DNA of 35,166 nt from an uncultured Clostridia bacterium (GCA_947303805.1 CAMYZE010000006.1:75216-110381), one strand, 5' to 3'. Counted from the stretch's first letter, positions 24,503 through 34,443 are shown. Numbers and translations: made by a program. The notes: a model not told the origin generated them from the sequence alone.

Positions 24503-25987
24503 ATGCTATTTAGTTCCATGATATTCCTATGGGTTTTTCTTCCTATAGTGATTATCGTAAATTACTTATTAAATTTAATACTTAGCGATCAAGAGCAGAG
24601 AATTAAGATTAAAAACATCTTTCTTTTAATTGCGAGTTTATTTTTCTATGCCTGGGGCGGCATTTATTTTCTTTCTATAATGATATTCTCTATAGTCGTT
24701 AATTTTATTGGCGGTTATATTATTTCCAAACTTAGCAAAAGAAAAAAATTCTTAAGAGGGCTTACTTTATTTATAATTGTCTTATTAAATATTTTAAATC
24801 TTGGCTATTTTAAATATTTTAATATGATTGTCGCAATTATAGAACAGGCAATGACTAAGAGCGACCTTGGTACTTTTTGGACAAATATCTTATACATGCG
24901 TGGCACAGGGGAACTTGGTTTTGAGAAAGTTATTCTTCCAATAGGCATCTCATTCTTTACTTTCCAAGCTATGTCATATGTAATTGATGTATATAGAAAT
25001 GACGCAAAGAGCCAAAAGAATATATTGAACTTTGGATTATACGTTTCTCTTTTTCCTCAATTAATAGCTGGACCGATAGTCAGATATTCTGATGTGGCTT
25101 TGCAAATAAATGAAAGAGTTGAAACTCTAGATAAGTTTACAAAGGGTATAAAGAGATTTTGCTATGGTCTTGGTAAAAAAGTTTTACTCGCAAATACATT
25201 TGCTCTTGTAGTAGATAGAATCTGGCAGTTGGAATTAGACAAGATAGGATTTGCAATAGTATTGCTTGTGACCATATCTTATGCTTTCCAAATATATTAT
25301 GATTTTTCTGGCTACTCAGATATGGCAATAGGGCTTGGACTTATGTTTGGATTTGAGTTTAAAGAAAACTTTAACTATCCATATATGTCATTATCAATAA
25401 CTGAATTTTGGAGGAGATGGCATATTTCACTTTCTAGTTGGTTTAAAGAGTATGTGTATATACCACTTGGTGGCAATAGACATGGATTATTTAGAACCTG
25501 TCTTAATCTCATGATAGTATTTTTGCTAACAGGCATTTGGCATGGTGCGAATTTTACTTTCATCATCTGGGGTATAGCATATGGAATTATACAGATAATA
25601 GAAAAACTTTTCTTACTTAAATTATTAATTAACAATAAGTTAAAATTTCTTAATTGGATATATACATTCGTGATTGCAATATTGTTATTTTTAGTATTTA
25701 GAAGTAACAATATTTTTGAGGCAGGAGTTTTAATAAGTCAATTTGCGAACTTTCATTCTAAGTACAGTATCATGACATACTTGTCTATGAAGTTTATTGT
25801 TACTTTGGTATTTGCAATATTATCTATGGGAATTTTACAATATATATTTGGAAACATTTATAAAAAAATTAATAATGTATTTATAATTAGAGTTATAGAT
25901 GCTGTGCTACAGTTGACAATACTCATATTGTCAATCTTAAGTATTGTAGATGGCACTTATAATCCGTTTATATATTTTCAATTCTAA
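24503..25987 (+). CDS. MBOAT family membrane O-acyltransferase (AlgI/DltB-like)
   Basis: This 494-residue protein has about ten membrane helices. It carries the MBOAT core: FWRRWHISLSSWFKEYVYIPLGGNR (H307) and the invariant-histidine region LTGIWHGANFTFIIWG (H347). Also visible are PIGISFFTFQAMSYVIDVYR and GPIVRYSDV, typical of AlgI-like proteins. Such proteins pass acyl groups, usually acetyl, across the membrane to a surface polysaccharide. The ATG follows the ftsK stop directly, after GGAGG, and the stop shares a base with the next gene's ATG, whose AlgJ-like product is the usual partner. AlgI-like O-acetylation is favoured over DltB because no dltA or dltC is nearby. Confidence 0.92.
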   Translation: MLFSSMIFLWVFLPIVIIVNYLLNLILSDQEQRIKIKNIFLLIASLFFYAWGGIYFLSIMIFSIVVNFIGGYIISKLSKRKKFLRGLTLFIIVLLNILNLGYFKYFNMIVAIIEQAMTKSDLGTFWTNILYMRGTGELGFEKVILPIGISFFTFQAMSYVIDVYRNDAKSQKNILNFGLYVSLFPQLIAGPIVRYSDVALQINERVETLDKFTKGIKRFCYGLGKKVLLANTFALVVDRIWQLELDKIGFAIVLLVTISYAFQIYYDFSGYSDMAIGLGLMFGFEFKENFNYPYMSLSITEFWRRWHISLSSWFKEYVYIPLGGNRHGLFRTCLNLMIVFLLTGIWHGANFTFIIWGIAYGIIQIIEKLFLLKLLINNKLKFLNWIYTFVIAILLFLVFRSNNIFEAGVLISQFANFHSKYSIMTYLSMKFIVTLVFAILSMGILQYIFGNIYKKINNVFIIRVIDAVLQLTILILSILSIVDGTYNPFIYFQF

Positions 25988-27372
25988 TGTTTAAGAAAAT
26001 TCAAAATTTAATATTTGCTATACTATTTGTCGTAGTGATTGCTGGTCCTATGATTTCTTGGGGTGTCCTTTCGATTGTAAATATCGTTAATCCAAGCATT
26101 ATGGAGACATTAGATTTTGATTTGAATGAAAAAAGAAGTAAGGCGACGATGAGTGAAATTATTGACTTATCTATAATAACTTATGAGGCAGAAAATTATT
26201 ATAACGATAGGTTACCATATAGATCTTTGCTTATTAATTTTAAGAGATATTTAGATGCTAAATTAGAAGAGCCATATAAGAATAAAATTGAAGCCATGCT
26301 TCTAAAAATTTTCTCTAAAAGAAAAAATGCTGAAGGTTTAGATGATACCGATGAAAATATTAGTAATGAAATGTTTATGGAAGATGCTGTTGAGAAATAC
26401 TTAAATCATGGACTTTATAAAGAAGAGATAGATCCATATGACGACACGATAGAGTTTCCTATTAAGTATTTAAATAATCCGCGAGTAATTGTTGGACAAA
26501 GCGACTGGCTTTACCTCAACGAAAATAATATTGCATATTATCAGGGCATAAATAAAATATCAAGCGAATCGGAGATAAAAAAGCATGTAGAACCATATGT
26601 AAGGCTTAAAAGGATGTGCGATATCGTAGGAAAAAGATTAGTTATACTCATCTGTCCTGAAAAAGAAGAAATCTACCCTGAGTATATGCCTACTATGGAA
26701 ATTAAAGATTATGTTGAAGTGCCTATAGATATAAGAGAATATGTAAAGGCTAATACTGATGTTACATATATATATCCTAAGGAAGAGTTATTAAAACACA
26801 AAAAGAATTATCTTGTCTATAAAAAATATGATAGTCATTGGAATGCCATAGGAGGCTTTATAGCTGCAAATGAGATTAAGAAGGCATTGGGACTTCCAAC
26901 AACTTCTCTTAGAGATATGAAGTTAAAGAAGGTTCCTACTATGGATGCAGATCTCGCTTTTTATGGAAATACATCTGTCGAAAACTTACCAATGACATTT
27001 AAGTATGTCTTTGAAAACTATAAACCTACACATATTGTAGAGAGAGTATTTGCAAAAAATCCTGTCACACTTGATTCATTTACAACACATTGTGAGCAAG
27101 GATTTAATAGGAAAGTGTTTTTGATAGGCGACTCATTTAGAGAGGCATTGCAGGAATTTATTATAAAAGATTTTAAAGAACTTTATTGCAACACTTACAC
27201 CAATGCCACAGATGGATTTATCAGAGAAGAAGTTAAAAGAGCTGATGATATAGTTATAACTTTGGTTGAGAGAAATGAAGGTATAGTTTTACCACAACTT
27301 TGCGACATCATATATAATATCTTAGGGGAATATAAGAATGACATTGATTCATTCCTTAGACAAAATCATTAA
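25987..27372 (+). CDS. AlgJ/AlgX-like (DHHW/SGNH-type) O-acetyltransferase partner protein
   Basis: This 461-residue protein has one N-terminal membrane helix (about residues 7-32), and the remainder should face outside. The catalytic motifs resemble AlgX/AlgJ and DHHW proteins: YDSHWNAIGG (D282, H284) and the serine-containing GDSFREAL (D382, S383). Also present is WLYLNENNIAYYQG, similar to the WLFL-x-G start of AlgJ domains. It overlaps the MBOAT gene by one base. The pair probably acts together: MBOAT moves the acyl group outward, and this protein transfers it to a glycan. The acceptor may be a capsule, a wall polymer or peptidoglycan, and cannot be told from sequence. Confidence 0.82.
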   Translation: MFKKIQNLIFAILFVVVIAGPMISWGVLSIVNIVNPSIMETLDFDLNEKRSKATMSEIIDLSIITYEAENYYNDRLPYRSLLINFKRYLDAKLEEPYKNKIEAMLLKIFSKRKNAEGLDDTDENISNEMFMEDAVEKYLNHGLYKEEIDPYDDTIEFPIKYLNNPRVIVGQSDWLYLNENNIAYYQGINKISSESEIKKHVEPYVRLKRMCDIVGKRLVILICPEKEEIYPEYMPTMEIKDYVEVPIDIREYVKANTDVTYIYPKEELLKHKKNYLVYKKYDSHWNAIGGFIAANEIKKALGLPTTSLRDMKLKKVPTMDADLAFYGNTSVENLPMTFKYVFENYKPTHIVERVFAKNPVTLDSFTTHCEQGFNRKVFLIGDSFREALQEFIIKDFKELYCNTYTNATDGFIREEVKRADDIVITLVERNEGIVLPQLCDIIYNILGEYKNDIDSFLRQNH

Positions 27373-28765
27373 TAAACTTGATTATAAACTACTAAATGGT
27401 GATACAAGTGGTGTGACTATAAATAGCGTAGTTTATGATTCAAGACTAGTTAAATCTAGTGATTTGTTTATATGTTTAAATGGATCACGATTTGATTCGC
27501 ATACTGTGATTAAGGATGTAGTAGCAAAAGGTGCTAAGGTAATAGTAGTAGAAGATGGCAATAAGAATATTGAGAATTTAACTTTCGATAGTGATTTAGT
27601 TGTAATTTCTACAAAGAATACTAGAGAAGCTTTATCTATAATTTCAAAAGCATATTTTGATAATTCTCCTGACAAGTTAAAGATAGTCGGAGTAACTGGC
27701 ACGAAGGGAAAGACAACTACTTCTTTTATGATAAAAAATATTTTGGAGGCTTCGGGGCATAAGGTCGGAATGGTGGGAACCATAGGTATATTCATAGGAG
27801 AAGAACATATACTTACTGACAATACTACACCTGAAAGTTATGTGTTATATGAAAGTTTTGCAAAAATGATTGATATTGGGATAGATTATGTTGTCATGGA
27901 AGTATCATCACAGAGTTTAAAATACAATAGAGTAGATGGGATTACATTTGAATATGTTGTATGGACCAATATAGCTCCTGAACATATAGGAGAAAATGAA
28001 CACACTGATTTTGAGGATTATATATGTTCTAAACTAAAAATTTTTTCTAAATGCAAAAATGCTGTTATAAACTCAGATACAGAATACTATGATAGAGTTA
28101 TAGATGCATGTAAAAAGAATAATGTTAAAGTTTTTGAGAAAAAAGGCAGAAAGGGTTTTAATTTAACTATGCCAGGTGAATATAATGTGGATAATGCTAA
28201 TCTCGCTTACACTTTTGGCAAGGCACTTAGTATTGATGATGCAGTTATAACTAAGGCATTAGAGAATACAGTAGTTCCTGGTAGATGTGAACTAGTTTAT
28301 AAAAACGATGATTTTAAAGTAATAGTAGATTTTTCTTATGAAAATAATGGAGCACTTAAGTTTTTAAATACTATTCGTGAAGAAAATCCAAAAAGAGTCG
28401 TGGCAGTATTTGGATGTGGGGGAAATAGATCTAAGGATAGACGGTATGGTATGGGTGAAGTAGCAGGAAAACTTGCCGACTTTATAGTTCTCACAGCAGA
28501 TAATTCACGATTTGAAAAAACTATAGATATAATTGCAGACATAGAGACCACTCTTACCAAATATAAAATAAAAAATGATTTAGAAAGAGGTTATATAATT
28601 AGAGAGGATAGACGAGAAGCTATCGAATATGCTATAAAAAACCATAAGAAAGGTGATGTGATATGTGTAATGGGAAAGGGCCATGAGCCGCTTATGGAGA
28701 TGAATGGGGAGAAAATAAGATTTTTGGATAGAGAAGTGATACTTGATATAATAGATGAATTATAA
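27338..28765 (+). CDS. murE: UDP-N-acetylmuramoyl-tripeptide synthetase (MurE family)
   Basis: MurE adds the third amino acid to UDP-MurNAc-L-Ala-D-Glu in peptidoglycan precursor synthesis. This 475-residue protein has the Mur ligase layout: an N-terminal domain (VVYDSRLVKSSDLFICLNG), the ATP loop GVTGTKGKTTT with K125, DNTTPESY, MEVSSQSL, NIAPEHIGENEHTDFEDYICSK with the lysine expected to be carbamylated, and VFGCGGNRSKDRRYGMGEVAG. The substrate-selecting position that is DNPR in diaminopimelate-specific enzymes reads DNSR (388-391), so the third residue is uncertain. GGGGAA precedes the ATG, and the gene overlaps the AlgJ-like gene by 35 bases. Confidence 0.9.
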   Translation: MTLIHSLDKIINKLDYKLLNGDTSGVTINSVVYDSRLVKSSDLFICLNGSRFDSHTVIKDVVAKGAKVIVVEDGNKNIENLTFDSDLVVISTKNTREALSIISKAYFDNSPDKLKIVGVTGTKGKTTTSFMIKNILEASGHKVGMVGTIGIFIGEEHILTDNTTPESYVLYESFAKMIDIGIDYVVMEVSSQSLKYNRVDGITFEYVVWTNIAPEHIGENEHTDFEDYICSKLKIFSKCKNAVINSDTEYYDRVIDACKKNNVKVFEKKGRKGFNLTMPGEYNVDNANLAYTFGKALSIDDAVITKALENTVVPGRCELVYKNDDFKVIVDFSYENNGALKFLNTIREENPKRVVAVFGCGGNRSKDRRYGMGEVAGKLADFIVLTADNSRFEKTIDIIADIETTLTKYKIKNDLERGYIIREDRREAIEYAIKNHKKGDVICVMGKGHEPLMEMNGEKIRFLDREVILDIIDEL

Positions 28766-28766
28766 G

Positions 28767-30836
28767 ATGGATAAGATATTCGCAAGCATAATAGTAGATA
28801 TCACAACTGATTCATTGAACAAACCATTTATATACGTGGTTCCTGAAGAATTAGTTGATAATATTAAGTTGGGCGATAAAGTCATTTTTCCTTTTGGGAG
28901 AGGCAATGCGGATAAAGAGGGATTTGTTTTAGAACTACTAAATTTAGAACAGTTAAAGGAAAAAAGTTTTTATAAGAAAGATGCCTATTTTAAAAAAGAA
29001 GATGCAATCGACAATCTAAAATCAATAAAGAGTGTAGCATCAAATAAGATAGCAGTAAATCAAATATTATTAAAAATTGCAATTTTTTTATGTAGAGAAT
29101 ATAGTGCTCCACTTATGAATTGCTTTAAGGCAGTACTGCCTGTAAAAAAGATTGTAAGAAAAAATAAAAAACAGGTTGATGCAATATCTAAATATAAAGT
29201 AAATAGTGATGATAAAAAGTTTAGAGAAGATATAGTTTTGAATAGAGATCAGCAAAACGCCATAGACGGTATACTTAAAGAATATAAGAAGGGAGTGTTT
29301 AGTGAACATCTAATATATGGTGTCACTGGCTCAGGAAAGACTGAAGTTTATATAAAAGTCATAGAAGAAGTTTTAAAGGATAATAAACAGGTAATAGTTT
29401 TAATACCAGAGATTGCACTTACTCACCAAACTGTGATAAGACTTAAAGAAAAATTTGTTGATAATATAGCTATAATTCATTCTAGAATGAGTGAAGGAGA
29501 CAAGTACATACAGTATAAAAAGTGTGAGGAGGGTAAAACTTCAATTCTTGTGGGTCCAAGGAGTGCTATGTTTGCTCCATTTGAAAATCTCGGGCTTATA
29601 GTTATTGATGAGGTAAATGATTATTCATATAAGTCAGATACATCCCCAAGATATAACACTTTAGATGTGGCTAGATATAGATGTAAGGAACAAAATGCAA
29701 CACTTGTTTCTCTTTCAGCTACTCCCAATATTGATTTATATTATGAGGCAAATAAAATTAATAGCGATATAATTTTGCATAAACTTGCCAAAAGAGCTAA
29801 TTCAACTTTGCCAGAAGTATTTATCATAGATATGAAAAAAGAAGTTAAGAATGGTAATAAATCTATTTTTTCAAAACCTCTTATAGATAAGATTAATGAT
29901 AGACTTGAAAAGAAAGAGCAAATAATGCTCTATATGAATAGAAGAGGTTATAACACAATATTTACTTGTAAGAACTGTGGGCAAACTTATAAGTGCCCGC
30001 ACTGTGATGTATCCCTTGTGTCTCATTATGATGGTATGCTTAAATGTCATTACTGCGGATATGAAATAAAAGAGCCGATGACATGTCCTCACTGCAATTC
30101 AAAAGAAATTGAAAAGTATGGCATTGGTACAGAAAAACTTGAAGAGATGTGTATAGATTTATTTCCCAAGGCTAGAGTTTTGAGAATGGACAGAGATACT
30201 ACAAGTGAGAAAGATGGTCATGATAAGATTATTGAGAGATTTAGAAATGGTGAAGCTGACATACTTATTGGAACGCAAATGATAGTTAAAGGTCATGATT
30301 TTCCAAATGTCACATTGGTAGCCATAATGAGAGCTGACTTATCTCTCTATACAGAGTCGTATAAGTCTGCTGAAGATACTTTTTCATTACTTACCCAATG
30401 TGTGGGAAGAAGTGGAAGAAAAACTAGTGGAGAATCAGTTATTCAATGTTATGATACGGATAGTTTTGTATATGACTTGGTTAAAGAACAAGATTATGAA
30501 AAGTTTTATATAGAGGAGATAGCCCATAGAAAGAAGCTTAAATATCCTCCATTTAAAAAATTAATGACTGCGAGAGTCGGAACAGATAATGAGGCATTTT
30601 TAAACACATTTATGAAGGACTTAAAGATGGTACTTAATAATAAGAACGATACAGAAGCTATTATACTTGGTCCTACTAAGACTAACCCAGAAAAAATTAA
30701 AGATATACATTTTAGCAAAATTATAGTAAAATGTAATTCTGCTGATGAGGCTAAGAAATATAGGTCAATATGCAAGAAGTTTAAAGACTATGCTGACAAA
30801 AAGAACTATTTAAAAATGATTGTTGATATAGAATAG
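28767..30836 (+). CDS. priA: Primosomal replication restart helicase PriA
   Basis: PriA reloads the replisome at stalled forks, acting as a 3'-5' helicase. This 689-residue protein has the 3'BD domain at the N terminus (IVDITTDSLNKPFIYVVPEEL), Walker A YGVTGSGKTEVY (K191), eight zinc-binding cysteines (CKNCGQTYKCPHCDVSL, CHYCGY, CPHCNS), and the motif near IERFRNGEADILIGTQMIVKGHDFPNV. The Walker B box reads D281-E282-V283-N284 where most PriA proteins have DEEH. I choose the ATG at 28767, 1 bp after the murE stop, since MDKIFASIIVDI fits the usual start; an ATG at 28755 would add four residues. No strong ribosome-binding site is seen. Confidence 0.94.
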   Translation: MDKIFASIIVDITTDSLNKPFIYVVPEELVDNIKLGDKVIFPFGRGNADKEGFVLELLNLEQLKEKSFYKKDAYFKKEDAIDNLKSIKSVASNKIAVNQILLKIAIFLCREYSAPLMNCFKAVLPVKKIVRKNKKQVDAISKYKVNSDDKKFREDIVLNRDQQNAIDGILKEYKKGVFSEHLIYGVTGSGKTEVYIKVIEEVLKDNKQVIVLIPEIALTHQTVIRLKEKFVDNIAIIHSRMSEGDKYIQYKKCEEGKTSILVGPRSAMFAPFENLGLIVIDEVNDYSYKSDTSPRYNTLDVARYRCKEQNATLVSLSATPNIDLYYEANKINSDIILHKLAKRANSTLPEVFIIDMKKEVKNGNKSIFSKPLIDKINDRLEKKEQIMLYMNRRGYNTIFTCKNCGQTYKCPHCDVSLVSHYDGMLKCHYCGYEIKEPMTCPHCNSKEIEKYGIGTEKLEEMCIDLFPKARVLRMDRDTTSEKDGHDKIIERFRNGEADILIGTQMIVKGHDFPNVTLVAIMRADLSLYTESYKSAEDTFSLLTQCVGRSGRKTSGESVIQCYDTDSFVYDLVKEQDYEKFYIEEIAHRKKLKYPPFKKLMTARVGTDNEAFLNTFMKDLKMVLNNKNDTEAIILGPTKTNPEKIKDIHFSKIIVKCNSADEAKKYRSICKKFKDYADKKNYLKMIVDIE

Positions 30837-32569
30837 TGTTTAGTGTATTTAAAAATAGTATAGCGAAGGTTAAAAAGGAATCGATACTGTCGATGATTTT
30901 TATTTTGTTTGAGACTGCTTTTGAGATAGTGGTTCCGTTTATGATGGCGAAACTAATAGACTTAGGCATAGAGAATAGTAATATGCAAAATGTCTATAGG
31001 TTTGGTTTTATAATTATAGGACTAGTTATAGGGCAGGCACTATCAGGAATTTTTTGTGCAGTGTTTGCTGTAAAGGCAGGTACCGGTTTTGCCTATGACT
31101 TAAGAGAGAGATTATTTAGTAGATTACAGACATTTGCATTTGCAAATATAGATAAGTTTTCAACTGGATCTTTAGTCACAAGAAGTACGACAGATATAGC
31201 AAATGTACAGCGAGCTTTCCAGATGGTCATAAGAGGAGCTATCAGATCTATATCTATGTGTTTCTTTTCGCTTTATTTTGCATATAGAGTTAATTTTGAA
31301 ATTGCAAGATGTCTTACATTTTTGGTTCCAGTGATTATAATTTCTTTTGTCATTGTATCAAGACTAGCGATGCCTATATTTGAAAAAATGTTTGGTGCAT
31401 TTGATGCACTTAATAATATAATGTCTGAAAATATTCATGGAATTAGAGTTGTAAAAACTTTTAACAGAGAAGAGTATGAGTTTGATAAGATGAAAAAATC
31501 AGCTGATGATATTTATAATTATTCAGTAAAGGCAGAATCTTATGTAGCTATCTGGGATCCATTTATGAATATCACAGTTTATACTATATTAATTATTATT
31601 TCATGGCTTGGTGCTAAAGCAATAATTGCATCTGGCAATAATCCAGATCTAGGGCTCACTACTGGAAAACTTATGAGTCTTATTACATATGGCCTACAGA
31701 TGCTTATGAGCCTTATGTTTATGAGTATGATTTATGTTATGCTCATAATTTCATCTGCATCTATAAAGAGAGTTCAAGAAGTACTTGTAGAAGAGACACT
31801 CATAAGAAATCCAGAAAATCCTATTTATAGTGTGCCAAATGGTGAAATTGAGTTTAAAAATGTTAATTTTAAATATCATGAAAACAGCAAACATAGAATA
31901 TTAAAAGATATAAATGTTAAAATTAATAGTGGCGAGACTATAGGCATAATCGGAGGCACAGGCTCTGGCAAATCAAGTATAGTAAATCTCATACCAAGAC
32001 TTTATGATGCAACTCAAGGTGCAGTATATGTTGGAGGTCATAATGTAAAAGAGTACGACTTAAATACTTTAAGAAAGTCTGTTGGCATAGTACTTCAAAA
32101 GAATATATTATTTACTGGGACTATAGCAAGCAATCTTAGATTTGGAAATGAAAATGCTAGTATTGAAGATATGAAAGAAGCCTGCGATATCGCTTCAGCT
32201 CTTGAGTTTATAAATGAAAAACCTGAAGGTTTTGATTCAAAAGTTGAGCAGGGAGGTACGAATTTCTCTGGTGGTCAGAAACAGAGACTTTCAATAGCTA
32301 GAACTATATTAAAGAAACCGAAGATTATAATATTTGATGACTCTACTTCTGCGGTGGATACAAAGACTGATGCTAAAATCCGTAATGGGTTAAAAAATAG
32401 ATTACCAGATACTACAAAGATAATCATATCTCAGAGAATAATATCAATAAAAGAATGTGACAAAATTATGGTACTTGATAATGGTAGAATTATAGCTTTT
32501 GATAATCACGATAATCTATTGAAAAATTGCGAATTATATAGAGAAATAAATGAGGTTCAAAATAGTTAA
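30836..32569 (+). CDS. ABC exporter subunit with degenerate nucleotide site (half 1 of a heterodimer)
   Basis: This 577-residue half-transporter has six membrane helices followed by a nucleotide-binding domain. Walker A is GGTGSGKSS (K379), and the signature is NFSGGQKQR. Walker B ends FDDSTS, with D502 in place of the catalytic glutamate, and the H-loop histidine is replaced by glutamine (Q533 in ISQRIIS). These changes mark the degenerate half of heterodimeric exporters such as TM287/288. The frame starts with GTG at 30836, sharing a base with the priA stop TAG. The next ATG-coded methionine, at residue 20, would cut into the first helix. The partner gene follows after 5 bp. Substrate unknown: possibly drug, lipid or peptide. 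Confidence 0.9.
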   Translation: MFSVFKNSIAKVKKESILSMIFILFETAFEIVVPFMMAKLIDLGIENSNMQNVYRFGFIIIGLVIGQALSGIFCAVFAVKAGTGFAYDLRERLFSRLQTFAFANIDKFSTGSLVTRSTTDIANVQRAFQMVIRGAIRSISMCFFSLYFAYRVNFEIARCLTFLVPVIIISFVIVSRLAMPIFEKMFGAFDALNNIMSENIHGIRVVKTFNREEYEFDKMKKSADDIYNYSVKAESYVAIWDPFMNITVYTILIIISWLGAKAIIASGNNPDLGLTTGKLMSLITYGLQMLMSLMFMSMIYVMLIISSASIKRVQEVLVEETLIRNPENPIYSVPNGEIEFKNVNFKYHENSKHRILKDINVKINSGETIGIIGGTGSGKSSIVNLIPRLYDATQGAVYVGGHNVKEYDLNTLRKSVGIVLQKNILFTGTIASNLRFGNENASIEDMKEACDIASALEFINEKPEGFDSKVEQGGTNFSGGQKQRLSIARTILKKPKIIIFDDSTSAVDTKTDAKIRNGLKNRLPDTTKIIISQRIISIKECDKIMVLDNGRIIAFDNHDNLLKNCELYREINEVQNS

Positions 32570-32574
32570 TAAGT

Positions 32575-34443
32575 ATGTCTGCAAGAAGAAAAATGACAGG
32601 GGAACCTGTGAAAAAAGTTAAGAAGGGTACTTTTTTAAGACTCATTTCCTATGTCTTACATTATAAGGTAAGATTAGTTTTTATTTTTATTGGACTGATG
32701 GGTTCTATACTTGTAAATGTGGGCTCAAGTCTATTTCTTAAAATAGCAATTGATGATTATATCACACCTATGTTATTGCAAGATAAAAACAATGTTGACT
32801 TTGGACCATTTAAACATGCAATGTTTTCCTTCGCGGGAATGCTTTCAATAGGAGTTATATCTACTTTAGTTTTTAGACTTTTAATGGTTAAACTTTCAAA
32901 TGGAATTTTAAGAGATATAAGAGAGCAGATGTACGAGAAGATGCAAAAACTCCCAATTAAGTTTTTTGATACCAACAATGCTGGCGATATAATGTCTAGA
33001 TATACCAATGATCTTGATACATTGAGGCAGGTTGTTTCAGAGGCAATTCCTCAGACAGTGAGAGGAGTCATAACATTTATTACCATATTTATAAGTATGT
33101 TAATGCTCAGTATCAATTTATTTATTGTTGTTCTATTTATGATTGTGGTAATGGTATTATTCGCAAAGTGGTCAGGTGATAGGTCACTTAAATCATACCG
33201 TCAGACTCAGGCTTCTATAGGTGGGTTAAATGGTTATGTAGAAGAGATGGTACTTGGAGCAAAAGAGGTAAAAGTATATTGCTATGAACAAAGAAATATC
33301 GATGCCTTTAAGGTAAAGAATACAGACTGGGCAAAGGCAGTTGTCAAAGCTGATACACTAAGTAATATAGTATTTCCATTTATGAATAGTCTTGGAAACA
33401 TTTTGTATGTTTTGATTGCATTTGCTGGTGGCACAATGGCACTTAAGGGCGTGACAAATCTCACTTTACTTGGCCCTCAAACCTTGACTATAGGAACCAT
33501 TACTTCATTCATGACATTCACTAAGACATTTTCTTCACTTATTGGGGAACTTAGTTCTCAACTTCCATACCTCATGCAGTCGCTTTCAGGAGCTGAGAGA
33601 ATATTTGACCTTATTGACACAGAGCCAGAGATAGATAATGGAACTTACAAACTTGAGAAAGTTGGCAAAAATTCATGGCAGTGGAATGATGGAGAGAATA
33701 AGGTTCCGCTTGTGGGAAACATAGTGCTAGAGGATGTGAATTTCTCATATGTAGAGGATAAACCAGTATTAAAACATATAAATGTATATGCAGATAAAGG
33801 TCAGAAAGTAGCGCTAGTAGGTGCAACTGGAGCTGGGAAAACTACTATTACAAATCTTATAAATAGATTCTATGAAATAAATGATGGAACTATAACATAT
33901 GATGGTATAAATGTTGTTGACATAAAAAAGAGAGATTTAAGAGAATCGCTAGCAATAGTGCTTCAAGATGTGAATTTATTTACAGGTACTATAATGGAAA
34001 ATATTAGATATGGCAAACTCACTGCTACTGATGAGGAGTGTATAGCAGCAGCAAAACTAGTGTATGCTGATTCATTTATTGAGATGTTGCCTGATGGCTA
34101 TAACACAATTATAAAAGGTGATAGTGGAGGACTCTCTCAAGGTCAAAAGCAACTTATATCTATTGCGAGAGCTGCAGTTGCTGACCCACCATGTCTAATA
34201 CTTGATGAAGCCACATCTAGTATAGATACGAGGACTGAAAAACTTGTTCAAAAGGGAATGGACTCTATAATGAAAGGTCGGACAGTATTTATAATAGCAC
34301 ATAGGTTATCGACTATAAGAGATGCAGATGTGATAATGGTCATGAGAAATGGAGAAATTATCGAACGAGGAACACATGAATCATTGCTTGAGAAAAAGGG
34401 ACATTATTATGAATTGTACACTGGAATAGTTGAGATAGATTAA
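32575..34443 (+). CDS. ABC exporter subunit with intact nucleotide site (half 2 of a heterodimer)
   Basis: This 622-residue partner of the upstream half-transporter has six membrane helices and a complete nucleotide-binding domain. It has Walker A GATGAGKTT (K422), signature GLSQGQKQLISIARA, Walker B LILDEATSSID with E545 present, and H-loop IAHRLST with H576. The first 20 residues are basic (ARRKMTGEPVKKVKKGTF). In heterodimeric exporters the composite sites are unequal and only one turns over ATP well, matching the contrast between these two genes. A strong terminator overlaps the stop codon, so this is the last gene of the plus-strand run. Confidence 0.92.
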   Translation: MSARRKMTGEPVKKVKKGTFLRLISYVLHYKVRLVFIFIGLMGSILVNVGSSLFLKIAIDDYITPMLLQDKNNVDFGPFKHAMFSFAGMLSIGVISTLVFRLLMVKLSNGILRDIREQMYEKMQKLPIKFFDTNNAGDIMSRYTNDLDTLRQVVSEAIPQTVRGVITFITIFISMLMLSINLFIVVLFMIVVMVLFAKWSGDRSLKSYRQTQASIGGLNGYVEEMVLGAKEVKVYCYEQRNIDAFKVKNTDWAKAVVKADTLSNIVFPFMNSLGNILYVLIAFAGGTMALKGVTNLTLLGPQTLTIGTITSFMTFTKTFSSLIGELSSQLPYLMQSLSGAERIFDLIDTEPEIDNGTYKLEKVGKNSWQWNDGENKVPLVGNIVLEDVNFSYVEDKPVLKHINVYADKGQKVALVGATGAGKTTITNLINRFYEINDGTITYDGINVVDIKKRDLRESLAIVLQDVNLFTGTIMENIRYGKLTATDEECIAAAKLVYADSFIEMLPDGYNTIIKGDSGGLSQGQKQLISIARAAVADPPCLILDEATSSIDTRTEKLVQKGMDSIMKGRTVFIIAHRLSTIRDADVIMVMRNGEIIERGTHESLLEKKGHYYELYTGIVEID

